A DNA stretch of 35,444 bases, from NCBI GenBank assembly GCA_964457365.1, contig CAYWFP010000032.1:1-35444 (forward strand). Reading direction: 5' to 3'. Origin of the DNA: CAYWFP01 sp964457365. GTDB lineage: Bacteria > Planctomycetota > SZUA-567. The notes under the pieces were generated by a model. It was not told where the DNA came from. It ran no database searches and was given only the letters and a program-made list of their open reading frames with translations. The stretch's first letter is position 1. Every line of letters starts with the position of its first letter. The translations under genes were made by a program, and so were the position numbers. Shown piece by piece: positions 8,973 to 17,177 of the stretch.

Positions 8973-9982
8973 CGCTGCTGCTCCTGGCCGTCTGCACCTT
9001 CGCCGCGTCGGTGGCGCTGACGTGGTGGATCCGGCGGTACGCGCTGCGGCGCGAGCTGCTGGATCATCCCAACGACCGCAGCTCCCACGCCGTGCCCACT
9101 CCGCGCGGCGGCGGCGGGGCCATCGCGCTGAGCTACCTGCTGGGCCTGACCGTCCTCTTCGGCCTGGGGCGCGTCGCATGGCCGCTGCTGGCGGCGCTCC
9201 TCGGCGGCGGCTTCCTCGTCGCCGTCGTCGGCTTCTGGGACGACCACGGCCACGTCAAGCGTCGCATCCGCTTCGGCGCGCACATTCTCGCGGCGGCCTG
9301 GGCGGTCTGGTGGCTCGGAGGCATGGAATCGATCCGCCTCGCCGGCAGCGTGCTGGATCTGGGCCTTCTCGGCGGCGCCGTGGCGCTGCTGGGCGTGGTG
9401 TACCTGCTGAACATCTACAACTTCATGGACGGCATCGACGGCATCGCCGGCGGCGAGGCGGTCACCGTGGCGCTGGTCGGCGGCGGGGTGCTGGCCCACT
9501 TCGCGCTGCCGGAGCTGGCGTGGCCGCTGTGGCTGCTGGCCGCGGCGACGGGGGGCTTCCTGGTCTTCAACTGGCCGCCGGCGACCATCTTCATGGGCGA
9601 TGTCGGCAGCGGCTTTCTCGGCTTCGTCTTCGGCGTCTTCGTCGTCGCCCTGGCCGACACCCCGGCCGGTTTCTGGCCGCTCTTGATCCTGCTGGGCGTC
9701 TTCATCGTCGACGCCAGCGTCACCCTCGGCCGGCGGGTGCTGCGCCGCGAGCGCTTCTACGACGCCCACCGCAGCCACGCCTACCAGCACGCCGCCCGCC
9801 TGCGCGGCCACCTCGTCGTCTCCGCCACCGTCTGCCTAGTCAACGTCCTGCTGCTGGGGCCGGCGGCCTATCTCGCCGGGGAGTACCCCGGGTGGAACGT
9901 CGCGCTCTTCGCCTTCTGCGCCCTCGTCCTCGGCGCCGGGGCGTACCGGCTGGGCGCCGGCCGCGCTTGCCGCGACGCTTGA
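8969..9982 (+). CDS. Polyprenyl-phosphate sugar-1-phosphate transferase, WbpL/WecA-like
   Basis: 337 residues. The ATG at 8969 overlaps the previous stop (ATGA). This is a polytopic membrane protein with about ten hydrophobic segments. Conserved acidic motifs of the UDP-HexNAc:polyprenol-P HexNAc-1-P transferase family are present in order: FWDDHGH, NIYNFMDGIDGIAGGE, FMGDVGSGFLGF and YDAHRSHAYQ. The HRSHAYQ form is typical of the WbpL branch, which prefers N-acetylated 6-deoxyhexoses such as FucNAc or QuiNAc, whereas WecA prefers GlcNAc. Role: starts glycan assembly by putting the first sugar-1-phosphate on undecaprenyl phosphate in the inner membrane. Confidence 0.92.
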   Translation: MTLLLLAVCTFAASVALTWWIRRYALRRELLDHPNDRSSHAVPTPRGGGGAIALSYLLGLTVLFGLGRVAWPLLAALLGGGFLVAVVGFWDDHGHVKRRIRFGAHILAAAWAVWWLGGMESIRLAGSVLDLGLLGGAVALLGVVYLLNIYNFMDGIDGIAGGEAVTVALVGGGVLAHFALPELAWPLWLLAAATGGFLVFNWPPATIFMGDVGSGFLGFVFGVFVVALADTPAGFWPLLILLGVFIVDASVTLGRRVLRRERFYDAHRSHAYQHAARLRGHLVVSATVCLVNVLLLGPAAYLAGEYPGWNVALFAFCALVLGAGAYRLGAGRACRDA

Positions 9983-10045
9983 CTTGACCGCTTCGAACTA
10001 TACCCTTGAATGTCCGGATACCCGTCTCCGACGCGAAGGAACGCC

Positions 10046-11968
10046 GTGAAGCTGATCCTCGACTCCTACATCCGCCGCGTCGTCCTCTTCGTGCTGGACC
10101 TGCTGATCGTCTCCGGGTCGTATTACCTCGCCTTCCGGCTGCGGCTGGACCCCGACGCCTTCGAGAGCTTCCGGGAATACGAGCCCACCTTATGGAATAC
10201 GCTGCCGTGGCTGCTGGTCATCCGCGTCCTCTGCGGGCTCCTGGTGCGGCAGTACGCCTGGTCGTTCCGCTTCGCCAGCCTCTCCGAGGCCGTGGCGCTG
10301 GTGCGCGGCACCGTCGCCGGCTCGGTCTTCTTCGTGCTGGTCTTCCACCGCGACCTCGGCCACTTCGCCCAGCCGCTGCCGGATCCGCCGCAACTGGTCT
10401 ACGTCGTCGAGTTCGCCTTCACGCTCATGGGCTTCGGCTTCGTCCGCTTCTTTCCGCGCTACCTCTACCAGCTCTACGTCAAGCGCAGCACGCGCCTGGC
10501 CGCGCGCGGCGAGAACATGCGCACGCTCATCTACGGCGCCGGGGCCACGGGCGAGCTGATCCTGCGGGACCTCTTGCGCCTGCGGACCTATCCGTACCAC
10601 GTCGTCGGCTTCGTCGACGACAGCCCCGCGCGCTGGAACGCCTCCATCCACGGCTGCCGGGTGCTCGGCGCCCTGCAGGACCTGCCCGAACTGATCCGCC
10701 GGCACGAGATCGACCTCCTGCTCATCGCCATCCCGAACCTGTCGCCCGCGCGCCTGCGCGAGGTGATCGACCTCTGCAGCGACGCGCACGTCCGCTTCAA
10801 GACCGTCCCGGCCTACGCCCGGATCGTCGCCGCCGGCGACGCCGCGCCGCTGGCGCTGAAGGACGTGCAGCTCGAGGACCTGCTGCAGCGCGAGCCCATC
10901 GCCTTCGACGAGAGCCGCATGGCCGAGTTCTTCCTCGATAAGACGGTGCTGGTCACCGGCGCCGGCGGCTCCATCGGCGCGGAGATCTGCCGCCAGGTGC
11001 TGCGCCACGGCGCCAAGCGCCTCGTCGCGGTGGACTTGAACGAGAACGCGATGTACTTCCTGCAACTCGAGCTCGAGGAACTCGCCCCCCACGCCGGGCG
11101 CCGCTTCGAGATCGGCAGCGTCCGCGACCTGCCGCGCATGCGTTCGCTCTTCGCGCGCGAGAAGCCGCGGATCGTCTTCCACGCCGCCGCGCACAAGCAC
11201 GTCCCGGCGATGGAGCTCTGCCCCGGCGAGGCCTTGAAGAACAACGTCGTCGGCACCCACCACGTCGCCGCCTGCGCCCACGAGTGCGGCGCGGAATGCT
11301 TCGTCATGGTCTCGACCGACAAGGCCGTCCGCCCGACCAACGTCATGGGCGCGAGCAAGCGGCTGGCCGAGTTCGTCGTGCACGCGCTCGAGGAACGTTC
11401 CTCGACGCGCTTCATGACCGTCCGCTTCGGCAACGTCCTCGGCAGCAACGGCAGCCTCGTGCAGATCCTCGAGCGCCAGATCAGCCGCGGCGGCCCGGTC
11501 ACCATCACCCACCCGAAGATGAAGCGATTCTTCATGACCATCCCCGAGGCGGTGGGGCTGGTGCTGGTCGCGGCGGTGCAGAACGAGGGCTCGCTCTGCG
11601 TCCTGGAGATGGGCGAGCAACTCGTCATCGAGCGCCTCGCGCGCGAGATGATCAGCCTCTCGGGCCTGGTCCCCGACCGCGACATCCGCATCGTCTATAC
11701 CGGCCTCAGGCCGGGCGAGAAGATGTACGAGGAACTCTTCGACGAGGACGAGCGGATGAAACCCTCCACGCACCCGAAGATCCGCCTCGCCGGCCAGCTC
11801 GCCACCGTCGACGTTCCGGCGATGCTGGGCGAACTGGAGGCGGCGGTGGCCGCGGATTCGCCGGAGCCGATCACCGCCTTCCTGCGCCGCTGGGTCCCCG
11901 GCTACGCCTCGCGCGATGCGGCGGACGCCGACGAGGACGCGGCCTCGGCGCGAATCACTTCTCGATGA
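10046..11968 (+). CDS. Membrane UDP-GlcNAc 4,6-dehydratase, WbpM/CapD/FlaA1-like
   Basis: GTG 10046 is preferred (640 residues) because AAGGA at 10036-10040 sits five bases upstream and the product then begins at the usual first membrane helix (KLILDSYIRRVVLFVLDLLI). ATG 10010 in the same frame has no clear ribosome site and would add twelve polar residues. The N-terminal third has four membrane helices. A first Rossmann domain (IYGAGATGELILRD) is followed by the catalytic SDR domain with VTGAGGSIGAEICRQ, STDKAVRPTN and MGASKR; Met replaces the SDR Tyr, as in WbpM. It makes UDP-4-keto-6-deoxy-GlcNAc, the substrate of the WbpV/WbpK-like reductase. Its 3' end overlaps the convergent glycosidase gene by 14 bases. 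Confidence 0.93.
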   Translation: MKLILDSYIRRVVLFVLDLLIVSGSYYLAFRLRLDPDAFESFREYEPTLWNTLPWLLVIRVLCGLLVRQYAWSFRFASLSEAVALVRGTVAGSVFFVLVFHRDLGHFAQPLPDPPQLVYVVEFAFTLMGFGFVRFFPRYLYQLYVKRSTRLAARGENMRTLIYGAGATGELILRDLLRLRTYPYHVVGFVDDSPARWNASIHGCRVLGALQDLPELIRRHEIDLLLIAIPNLSPARLREVIDLCSDAHVRFKTVPAYARIVAAGDAAPLALKDVQLEDLLQREPIAFDESRMAEFFLDKTVLVTGAGGSIGAEICRQVLRHGAKRLVAVDLNENAMYFLQLELEELAPHAGRRFEIGSVRDLPRMRSLFAREKPRIVFHAAAHKHVPAMELCPGEALKNNVVGTHHVAACAHECGAECFVMVSTDKAVRPTNVMGASKRLAEFVVHALEERSSTRFMTVRFGNVLGSNGSLVQILERQISRGGPVTITHPKMKRFFMTIPEAVGLVLVAAVQNEGSLCVLEMGEQLVIERLAREMISLSGLVPDRDIRIVYTGLRPGEKMYEELFDEDERMKPSTHPKIRLAGQLATVDVPAMLGELEAAVAADSPEPITAFLRRWVPGYASRDAADADEDAASARITSR

Positions 11969-14597
11969 GGTAATACAGCGTCGAGGGGTGCAGCGCGAAC
12001 GCCTCGGCGTGGCCGATCCGCTCCCGCGGATAGCCGTGGAAGTCGAGCGCGGTGACGGCCAGTTCGCCCGCGTCGGGGCGCTTCAGGCTCACGCGGCCGG
12101 CGAAGTTCTTCACCACGATCGGCGGGCTTCCGAGATTTTGGATCGTCCGCGCGCCCGTGCCCGGCGCCTGCCAGTCGTAGTTCGTATCCTCCGACATCAC
12201 CTGCAGCAGCATCCGGCCGCTGCGCGCCAGCGGCTGCCCGTCGAGCGCCACCAGCAGCACCGTGCCGTACGCCATCGGCGAGCGCAGGCTCAGCGTGCCA
12301 AGCGCGAACGTCTCGCGCGCGCTCAGGAAGCCGCTCACCCCTTGCGCCTTGGGCGTGTTGACCGCCAGCAGCCCCTTGCCGTAATGCCAGAACAGCTCGT
12401 CGGTGACGCTGCGGATGGTCCGCTGCTCGCGGTCGATATGCCCGGAAAGCTCCATCGCCGCGGACGTGCCGCCCTTCTCGTCGATGTCGATCGCCACCTT
12501 GCCGACGAAGAACGCCAGCGGGTCCATCGCCTCGAGCGCCGCCGCCCGCAGCGTCTTGCCGGCCGGGATGTCCCCGGCGCGGAAACGGTCCAGGTTCTGC
12601 GGCTGGCTGACCGGCGCGCCTTTGAGCGCGTACAGGTCCGCGAGCTTCAGCTCCGCCTTCACCACCGTCTCGCCCTCGGCGATCATGCCCTGGCGGTAGG
12701 CCAGCGCCGCGCCGGGGAACTGGCCGAAGGTCACCGGCGTCTGCAGCGGGAACTTGCCGTGCGTCCGCTGCCACGTCGGACCGCTCAGCGCGAACCAGTA
12801 CAGCCCGTCGGTGCCCTGCAGGCTGCCGTACGCCGCGCCCAGCAGCGGCATGTCCGCGCGGTAGCGGTTGGGCATCGGCCAGTTGATCTCGCTGACGATC
12901 GACGGCTTGCCGTTATAGACGATGTCCGTCAGCGGGTTGCCGAAGACGCGCTCCTCGCCCTGCGGCGGGTCGAAGCGCAGCGCGCAGCGGTCGGCGTAGC
13001 GCTGCCCCTTGCGCAGGCTGTACGACGCGGCCTCGCCCTCGTGCAGCGGGCCGAAGTAGCCGTGCCGGTCCATGAAGTCGCAGACGGTGTTGCTGTACTT
13101 GTCCAGCGGGCCGAGGATCCGGTCGCTGGCGGTCTTCCAGTTCGAGCCGTAGACGCTGCCCTTGAAGCCGAGGTCCTGTTTCAGGAAACCGTGCTGCGCG
13201 GCGAAGAACTTCGTCTGTTGCTGGGTCAGAAACTCGGCGGTGTCTTCCGCGCGCTTGCCCTTCTGGTTGAAGAGCGCCCAGAGGTTCATGAAGCCCGCGC
13301 GTCCGGCATCCGCGTCGTCGCCCTGGACCTTGCCGCCGCCCCACGCCGCGAAGGCTTTCGCCACCGCGCCGTATTTCTTCCCGAGCCAGTCGCCGAAGGC
13401 CTTCTCCAGCAGCGCCATCTGTTCGCCGGGGACGGTCTCGTACGGCTTGAAGGTCCAGAAGAAGTAGCTGTCCTCGTTGAGGATCTCCAGGAACGCCACC
13501 GCCGGGTCGTCCTTGAGCGCGAGGCCCGTGTGCGGGTTCTCCGGCGCGAGGATCCCGCGCCACCAGTCGCGGTAGACCTGCTGGAACTCGGGGTTGAAGA
13601 AGAGCAGGGCGAAGGGCTTCTGCCCGTCGTAGCCGGCGAAGCCGTGCTGCGCGTTCATGTCCAGCCAGAGCGGGAAGTAGATCGAGAGCGTGACGTAGAT
13701 GCCCTCGCGCTTCATCGCCGCGACGAAGTAGTGGAGCTTTCCCAGCAGCTCCGTGTCGATGCGGCGGATGTCGCCTCCGGCGAAGACCTTGGAATGATAA
13801 CGCACCATGTTGACGCCGTACTTGGCCAGTTGCCGCGCGAGGTAGTCCGCCGAACCCTCGTCCATGCGCACGACGTCCGCGCCGGCGTTGACGGCCCAGA
13901 AGCGAACCGGTTTTCTGCTTCTGCTATGGATGAACTCCTCGCCGTCGACGACGATGAAGCCGTTCTCGCCCGCCTCGGTTTCGTTCAGGTGCCGCAGGTC
14001 GATCGGCGATTCGTCGAACGGGTCCGGATCCGGCTCGAAGGGGAACCAGCCTTCCGGCGCGCGGGCGAGCTTGGCGCCGGGCTTCAACTTGCCGTTGGGG
14101 GTAAAGGGGGCGGTGGTGAGGAGGAAACAGTCGAACGCCGCCGCGCCTTTCTTCTCGGTCAGCTCCACCCGCAGCCGGTGCGCGCCCTCCTCGAGCTCGA
14201 CCTTCCCCAGCGCCACCCAGTTGGCGCCGACGTGCTTGCGCAGTCCCACCGAGTCCAGCAGCGCGATCTCCTTGCCGCACTCGCGCCACTCGTCCTTGCC
14301 GAAGCGCCAGCGGAACGGGCCGTGCTTCCAGAACTTGCGCGCGAAGAAGCGGTAGGTGCCGTCCGCGGGCACCGCGACGTCGTATTCCAGAAACAGCATC
14401 TCCTGGCGCTCCTTGTCGACGCTGACCCACGTGCCGTTCGAGAGGACGTCGGCCTCCTGCGGATTCTGCGGCGCGAACCAGCTCGTCGGCGGGAAGTTGC
14501 TCCCGGCGTGGTCCTCGGCCTCCCACCAGACGTGCTCGCCCGCGCAGGCGGCGAGCGGCAGCAGCAGCAGCACGAGGCTGGTCGACGTGGCGCGCAT
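11955..14597 (-). CDS. Exported clan GH-A glycoside hydrolase-like protein
   Basis: 880 residues from ATG 14597. The N-terminus (MRATSTSLVLLLLPLAACAG) is a signal peptide with a plausible lipobox LAAC at Cys18, so it may be a lipoprotein; cleavage by signal peptidase I is an alternative. An ATG 14 codons upstream in frame would place charged sequence before the signal and is rejected. Order of domains: a beta-sandwich carbohydrate-binding-like region (WWEAEDHAG onward, about 20-170), a GH5-like TIM barrel with FWAVNAGADVVRMD, the acid/base motif LEILNED (Glu375) and the likely nucleophile in PSIVSEINWP (Glu570), then a C-terminal beta domain. It probably degrades a complex glycan outside the inner membrane; substrate unknown. 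The 3' end overlaps the dehydratase gene. Confidence 0.82.
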   Translation of the reverse strand: MRATSTSLVLLLLPLAACAGEHVWWEAEDHAGSNFPPTSWFAPQNPQEADVLSNGTWVSVDKERQEMLFLEYDVAVPADGTYRFFARKFWKHGPFRWRFGKDEWRECGKEIALLDSVGLRKHVGANWVALGKVELEEGAHRLRVELTEKKGAAAFDCFLLTTAPFTPNGKLKPGAKLARAPEGWFPFEPDPDPFDESPIDLRHLNETEAGENGFIVVDGEEFIHSRSRKPVRFWAVNAGADVVRMDEGSADYLARQLAKYGVNMVRYHSKVFAGGDIRRIDTELLGKLHYFVAAMKREGIYVTLSIYFPLWLDMNAQHGFAGYDGQKPFALLFFNPEFQQVYRDWWRGILAPENPHTGLALKDDPAVAFLEILNEDSYFFWTFKPYETVPGEQMALLEKAFGDWLGKKYGAVAKAFAAWGGGKVQGDDADAGRAGFMNLWALFNQKGKRAEDTAEFLTQQQTKFFAAQHGFLKQDLGFKGSVYGSNWKTASDRILGPLDKYSNTVCDFMDRHGYFGPLHEGEAASYSLRKGQRYADRCALRFDPPQGEERVFGNPLTDIVYNGKPSIVSEINWPMPNRYRADMPLLGAAYGSLQGTDGLYWFALSGPTWQRTHGKFPLQTPVTFGQFPGAALAYRQGMIAEGETVVKAELKLADLYALKGAPVSQPQNLDRFRAGDIPAGKTLRAAALEAMDPLAFFVGKVAIDIDEKGGTSAAMELSGHIDREQRTIRSVTDELFWHYGKGLLAVNTPKAQGVSGFLSARETFALGTLSLRSPMAYGTVLLVALDGQPLARSGRMLLQVMSEDTNYDWQAPGTGARTIQNLGSPPIVVKNFAGRVSLKRPDAGELAVTALDFHGYPRERIGHAEAFALHPSTLYYLIEK

Positions 14598-14603
14598 GGT
14601 GCC

Positions 14604-14633
14604 AGCATAGCAGATGCCCGCGCCCCGCGGCAA
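14604..14633 (-). promoter_or_regulatory. Candidate promoter giving a leaderless glycosidase mRNA
   Basis: On the minus strand TTGCCG (14628-14633) and TATGCT (14604-14609) are separated by 18 bases. Only six bases lie between the -10 hexamer and the ATG at 14597, so the expected start of transcription is at or next to the start codon. No Shine-Dalgarno sequence is visible in front of this ATG, in line with a leaderless transcript. The same -35 hexamer and spacing recur at 34227-34256. Confidence 0.45.
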
Positions 14634-14743
14634 GCCCAAACCACGCGCCGGTCGCGACTCCTGGGGCGATTCTCCTCAACGGCATGGACCTCAAGAACTA
14701 CTCCCTCTCGGAACTGCGCGCGGCCTTCGGGGGTACGAAATGG

Positions 14744-14771
14744 AAACGGCCCGGATCTCTCCGGGCCGTTT
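14744..14771 (-). terminator. Terminator hairpin after the phage-like operon/lipoprotein gene
   Basis: A perfect 11-bp inverted repeat: AAACGGCCCGG (14744-14754), six-base loop, CCGGGCCGTTT (14761-14771). It lies 23 bases past the stop of the minus-strand lipoprotein gene and is followed on that strand by a T-rich stretch (TTTCCATTT). The symmetric A/T ends could let it work in both directions. No gene lies between it and the start of the glycosidase gene. Confidence 0.72.
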
Positions 14772-14794
14772 CGCGTGGGGGGGGGATAGGGAGT

Positions 14795-15112
14795 TCAATC
14801 CAGCGGCGGCAACTCGTGCGCGCCGGTTCTGGCCAGGACGTCGCTCTGGGCGAGGGCGCTCTCGGTCTCGAAGCCGGGGATGTCGAAGACCCAGCGGCCC
14901 CGGCGCTTGCTCTTCTGCGCGGCGGCCTTCGCCTCGGCCTTCGCCTTCGTCGCGCGGGCGACTTCTTCGCGCGTCTCCTCGAAAGCCAGTTCGCCCCGGA
15001 GCACCCGGTTCATCACCTGCTTGATATACGGCGCTTCGGCCGTGGTCCGGCTGCCGCAGCCGCCGGCCAGCAGCAGCATCCCGGCGAGCAGCATCGTGGC
15101 GGTCGTCTTCAT
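14795..15112 (-). CDS. Small lipoprotein of unknown function
   Basis: 105 residues. The signal sequence MKTTATMLLAGMLLLAGGC ends in a lipobox-like LAGGC. The mature part is charged and helix-prone (YIKQVMNRVLRGELAFEETREEVARATKAKAEAKA would be one long helix), then WVFDIPGFETESAL near the C-terminus. AGGAG lies eight bases before ATG 15112. It is the last gene before the hairpin at 14744-14771 and is separated from the next gene upstream by 62 bases. It could be the distal gene of the phage-like operon or a host gene; I see no family I recognise. The lysine/alanine-rich helix may span part of the periplasm, which is inference. Confidence 0.75.
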   Translation of the reverse strand: MKTTATMLLAGMLLLAGGCGSRTTAEAPYIKQVMNRVLRGELAFEETREEVARATKAKAEAKAAAQKSKRRGRWVFDIPGFETESALAQSDVLARTGAHELPPLD

Positions 15113-15174
15113 TCATTGTCTCCTGTCTGCGCGCGCGTGGCGCGGTACCGTTCGGAGGCGTTCCCCTCTGTCGG

Positions 15175-15453
15175 CTACTTTCCTCCTGGCGCGTTTTTCT
15201 TTCGCGAATTCGACGCGAAATCCCGCTTATCGGACGTGCGGTAGCGGCAGCCCCCGCAAGCCTTCCGCGTCACCACCGCCGGCGTCTGCGGGTGGCCGCA
15301 CTCGTACGGCATCCGGCACGGCCCCGCGTGCGGCAGGTCCGGGCGCTGTCGCCCGAGGTATCCGCATGCCATTCTCCGCCGGCGTTGATCGAGAATCGCC
15401 TGCGCGCGCTTCGCCGCTGCCTCCATGCCGGGGGCGATGTATGTAAATCTCAT
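15175..15453 (-). CDS. Small zinc-finger-like phage protein
   Basis: 92 residues, basic. The C-terminal half has CxH (YECGH) followed about 15 residues later by CGGC, a plausible zinc-binding CxH/CxxC knuckle; two more Cys lie upstream (MACGY, GPCRMP). ATG 15453 overlaps the stop of the upstream gene (ATGA) and has GGGAG about eleven bases upstream. A longer frame reaching 15498 would overlap the previous gene by about 50 bases and lacks that coupling. Function unknown; a nucleic-acid-binding or structural zinc role is inference. It is the last gene of the tightly overlapping set. Confidence 0.7.
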   Translation of the reverse strand: MRFTYIAPGMEAAAKRAQAILDQRRRRMACGYLGRQRPDLPHAGPCRMPYECGHPQTPAVVTRKACGGCRYRTSDKRDFASNSRKKNAPGGK

Positions 15454-15881
15454 GGGCAGTCGTCTCCCGGTGAGCTGGGCGCGCCGGGCGGACTGCATGG
15501 CCCCGAAGGCACGCCCGGTGCTATGACATGCGGGACGACAAGCGTATACGCGACATACAAGACGAATCCCGCCGGGTCATATGCGTATGGATACCACTTA
15601 CCGAGGTCGGCATAGCGATAATCGGGCGGCTCGCCGACGTTATGATACCCGCCACAATCGCTCCACGTATCGATATTGCACACGCAGTAGTTCCATCCGC
15701 AACCGGTTACGGACCACCCGGTGCCCCCTAAACAGTCATACTGTGCCTCATGTATCCAGATGGCATAGTTGTTTGAGTCATCCGGCAGAACGCATGACGT
15801 GCATTCGTTAACGAGATGCCCGTCGGCGGAGTACGCCAGGTGATCGTTGGTGCCGCGTTTGAGGCGATAGGTCTCGCTCAT
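15450..15881 (-). CDS. Cys-rich hypothetical phage protein
   Basis: 143 residues with eight Cys, several clustered in the middle (GCGWNYCVCN, SDCGGYHN), many Tyr and Trp, and a Pro-rich C-terminal tail. ATG 15881 overlaps the upstream stop (ATGA). The gene is visibly less GC-rich than its neighbours, which suggests separate acquisition. I recognise no family. The position at the distal end of the tail region and the aromatic, Cys-rich, repeat-free sequence would suit a small tail-tip or fibre-associated protein, but that is only inference. Confidence 0.72.
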   Translation of the reverse strand: MSETYRLKRGTNDHLAYSADGHLVNECTSCVLPDDSNNYAIWIHEAQYDCLGGTGWSVTGCGWNYCVCNIDTWSDCGGYHNVGEPPDYRYADLGKWYPYAYDPAGFVLYVAYTLVVPHVIAPGVPSGPCSPPGAPSSPGDDCP

Positions 15882-16345
15882 GAGCAGCTCTCCGCGGCGT
15901 CGATCTCGGTGCGCGTCTCGTCCGAGATCTTGACCAGGCAGCCGTTGCTGTCGTAATGGAAGTCGGCGACGTACTGGTACAGCTTCTTGTCGCCGGTATG
16001 GTAGTACGCCACGCCCAGCGCCTGCCTCACCGTGACGCCGGCGGTATCGGCCGGCGGGTCGCGCCGGTCCCAGAGCACGTCCTCGCCGTCGACGCCGCTG
16101 GCGTAGTCGTCGCTGCGCGCGGCCTCGGCGTGCTCGCCGGCGTAGCCCAGGTCGTGCGGCTCCTGCAGCCGCCCCTCGACGTAGGCCGCCGCGAGGCTGA
16201 CCTGGTCCGCCGATACGTGGCAGTGCAGCCCCGCGGCGTTCTCGAGCCCGCTCTTGAGCGCCTTGAGAAACGCCGCCCACTCGTTCAGTTCCGCCGCGCT
16301 CAACGCGCGCTGTCCGGCGAAACAGGGTTCGGTGCGTTCGATCAT
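15878..16345 (-). CDS. Hypothetical tail-region protein
   Basis: 155 residues. The N-terminal half is predicted helical (LSAAELNEWAAFLKALKSGLENAAG) and the C-terminal half is beta-rich with Tyr/Lys (GVAYYHTGDKKLYQYVADFHYDSNG). It starts three bases after the stop of the 275-residue gene and its stop overlaps the next start (ATGA), so it belongs to the same translational unit. No family recognised. An accessory role in the tail or host-recognition region is suggested only by position. Confidence 0.75.
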   Translation of the reverse strand: MIERTEPCFAGQRALSAAELNEWAAFLKALKSGLENAAGLHCHVSADQVSLAAAYVEGRLQEPHDLGYAGEHAEAARSDDYASGVDGEDVLWDRRDPPADTAGVTVRQALGVAYYHTGDKKLYQYVADFHYDSNGCLVKISDETRTEIDAAESCS

Positions 16346-16348
16346 GTC

Positions 16349-17176
16349 CTAGTCCTCCAGCAGCGCGTCGAAGTCCGCGGTCTCGTACGGCGCGGGGGTG
16401 ATGCTCTCGTAGTCGTCGTCGGCGGCGCTCCAGAGCTTGTTCCAGCCCCCGGCGCGGTACTTGAAGCGGTAGGCGATCTCGTAGGGCCGCTCGCCCGCCG
16501 CGGTGACCGTGCGGCGCGCGGAGGAGCCCATGAAAAGCACCGTCTGCGCCGGGTTGCCGCGGAAGCTGCCGCTGTTGACCTTGCCGACGCGGCCGGCGAT
16601 TGCGCTCTCGTCCAGGGTCGCGGCGCGATGGCGGATATAGGTATACTCGCGCATCGGCCGCAGCACGGTCACCGACTTGTTCACCGGATCGCCCGTATTG
16701 GTGCCGCTGTCCCATTCGAACGTCCCCGCCGGCAGCGTATCCACCTCGGCGGCGAACTCGATGCGCTCGCTGGCGATCACCGTCTCCTCCGCGTCCGGGT
16801 CGCGCGCGGGCCGGGCGTAGGTGACCTGCAGGCGGCAGCGCTCGTACGCCGGTTCCGGGACGCCCAGGGAGTACGGCGCGATGGAACCGGCGCTCCGGTA
16901 GACGCCGCCGCCGCCGGCGCCGATCGGGCCGAACCCGGTCAGTTCCGCCTCCACCGCGGCCAGATCCGCCCGGCCGGGAAAGCGCACCGGCGCGCGCCAC
17001 TGCCCGTCGTGATACCCGCCCAGCAGCAGCGCCAGCGCCTCGTAGCGCCGCTCCCACGGGCAGTCGAAGAGCCGCACCCCGCGCGTGGCGCCGTCGCGGA
17101 CGTGCAGCGTGCAACTGCCGGGCAGCTCCGCCAGCGGGATGCCCTGGAGCTCCGCGCTCGCCTCGTCGCTGTTCAT
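16349..17176 (-). CDS. Hypothetical phage tail-region protein (275 aa)
   Basis: 275 residues, no signal peptide or membrane helix. Mostly beta-predicted, with segments such as YERCRLQVTYARPARDP, ERIEFAAEVDTLPAGTFEWD and PYEIAYRFKYRAGGWNKLW. GGGAGAA lies just ahead of ATG 17176, one base after the stop of the 81-residue gene. The place where a long tape-measure gene would be expected in a siphophage is taken by this gene and its small neighbours; at 275 residues without long helices it is not a tape measure. It could be a distal tail or baseplate protein. Function unknown. Confidence 0.78.
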   Translation of the reverse strand: MNSDEASAELQGIPLAELPGSCTLHVRDGATRGVRLFDCPWERRYEALALLLGGYHDGQWRAPVRFPGRADLAAVEAELTGFGPIGAGGGGVYRSAGSIAPYSLGVPEPAYERCRLQVTYARPARDPDAEETVIASERIEFAAEVDTLPAGTFEWDSGTNTGDPVNKSVTVLRPMREYTYIRHRAATLDESAIAGRVGKVNSGSFRGNPAQTVLFMGSSARRTVTAAGERPYEIAYRFKYRAGGWNKLWSAADDDYESITPAPYETADFDALLED

Positions 17177-17177
17177 C

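Noticed and set aside
10010..10045. ATG 10010 as start of the WbpM-like gene
   Set aside because: No ribosome site and a polar extension before the first membrane helix; GTG 10046 has AAGGA at good spacing.
11916..14789. A 957-residue open frame on the plus strand opposite the glycosidase gene
   Set aside because: Same reason; the minus-strand frame has a signal peptide and catalytic motifs, and this one has none.
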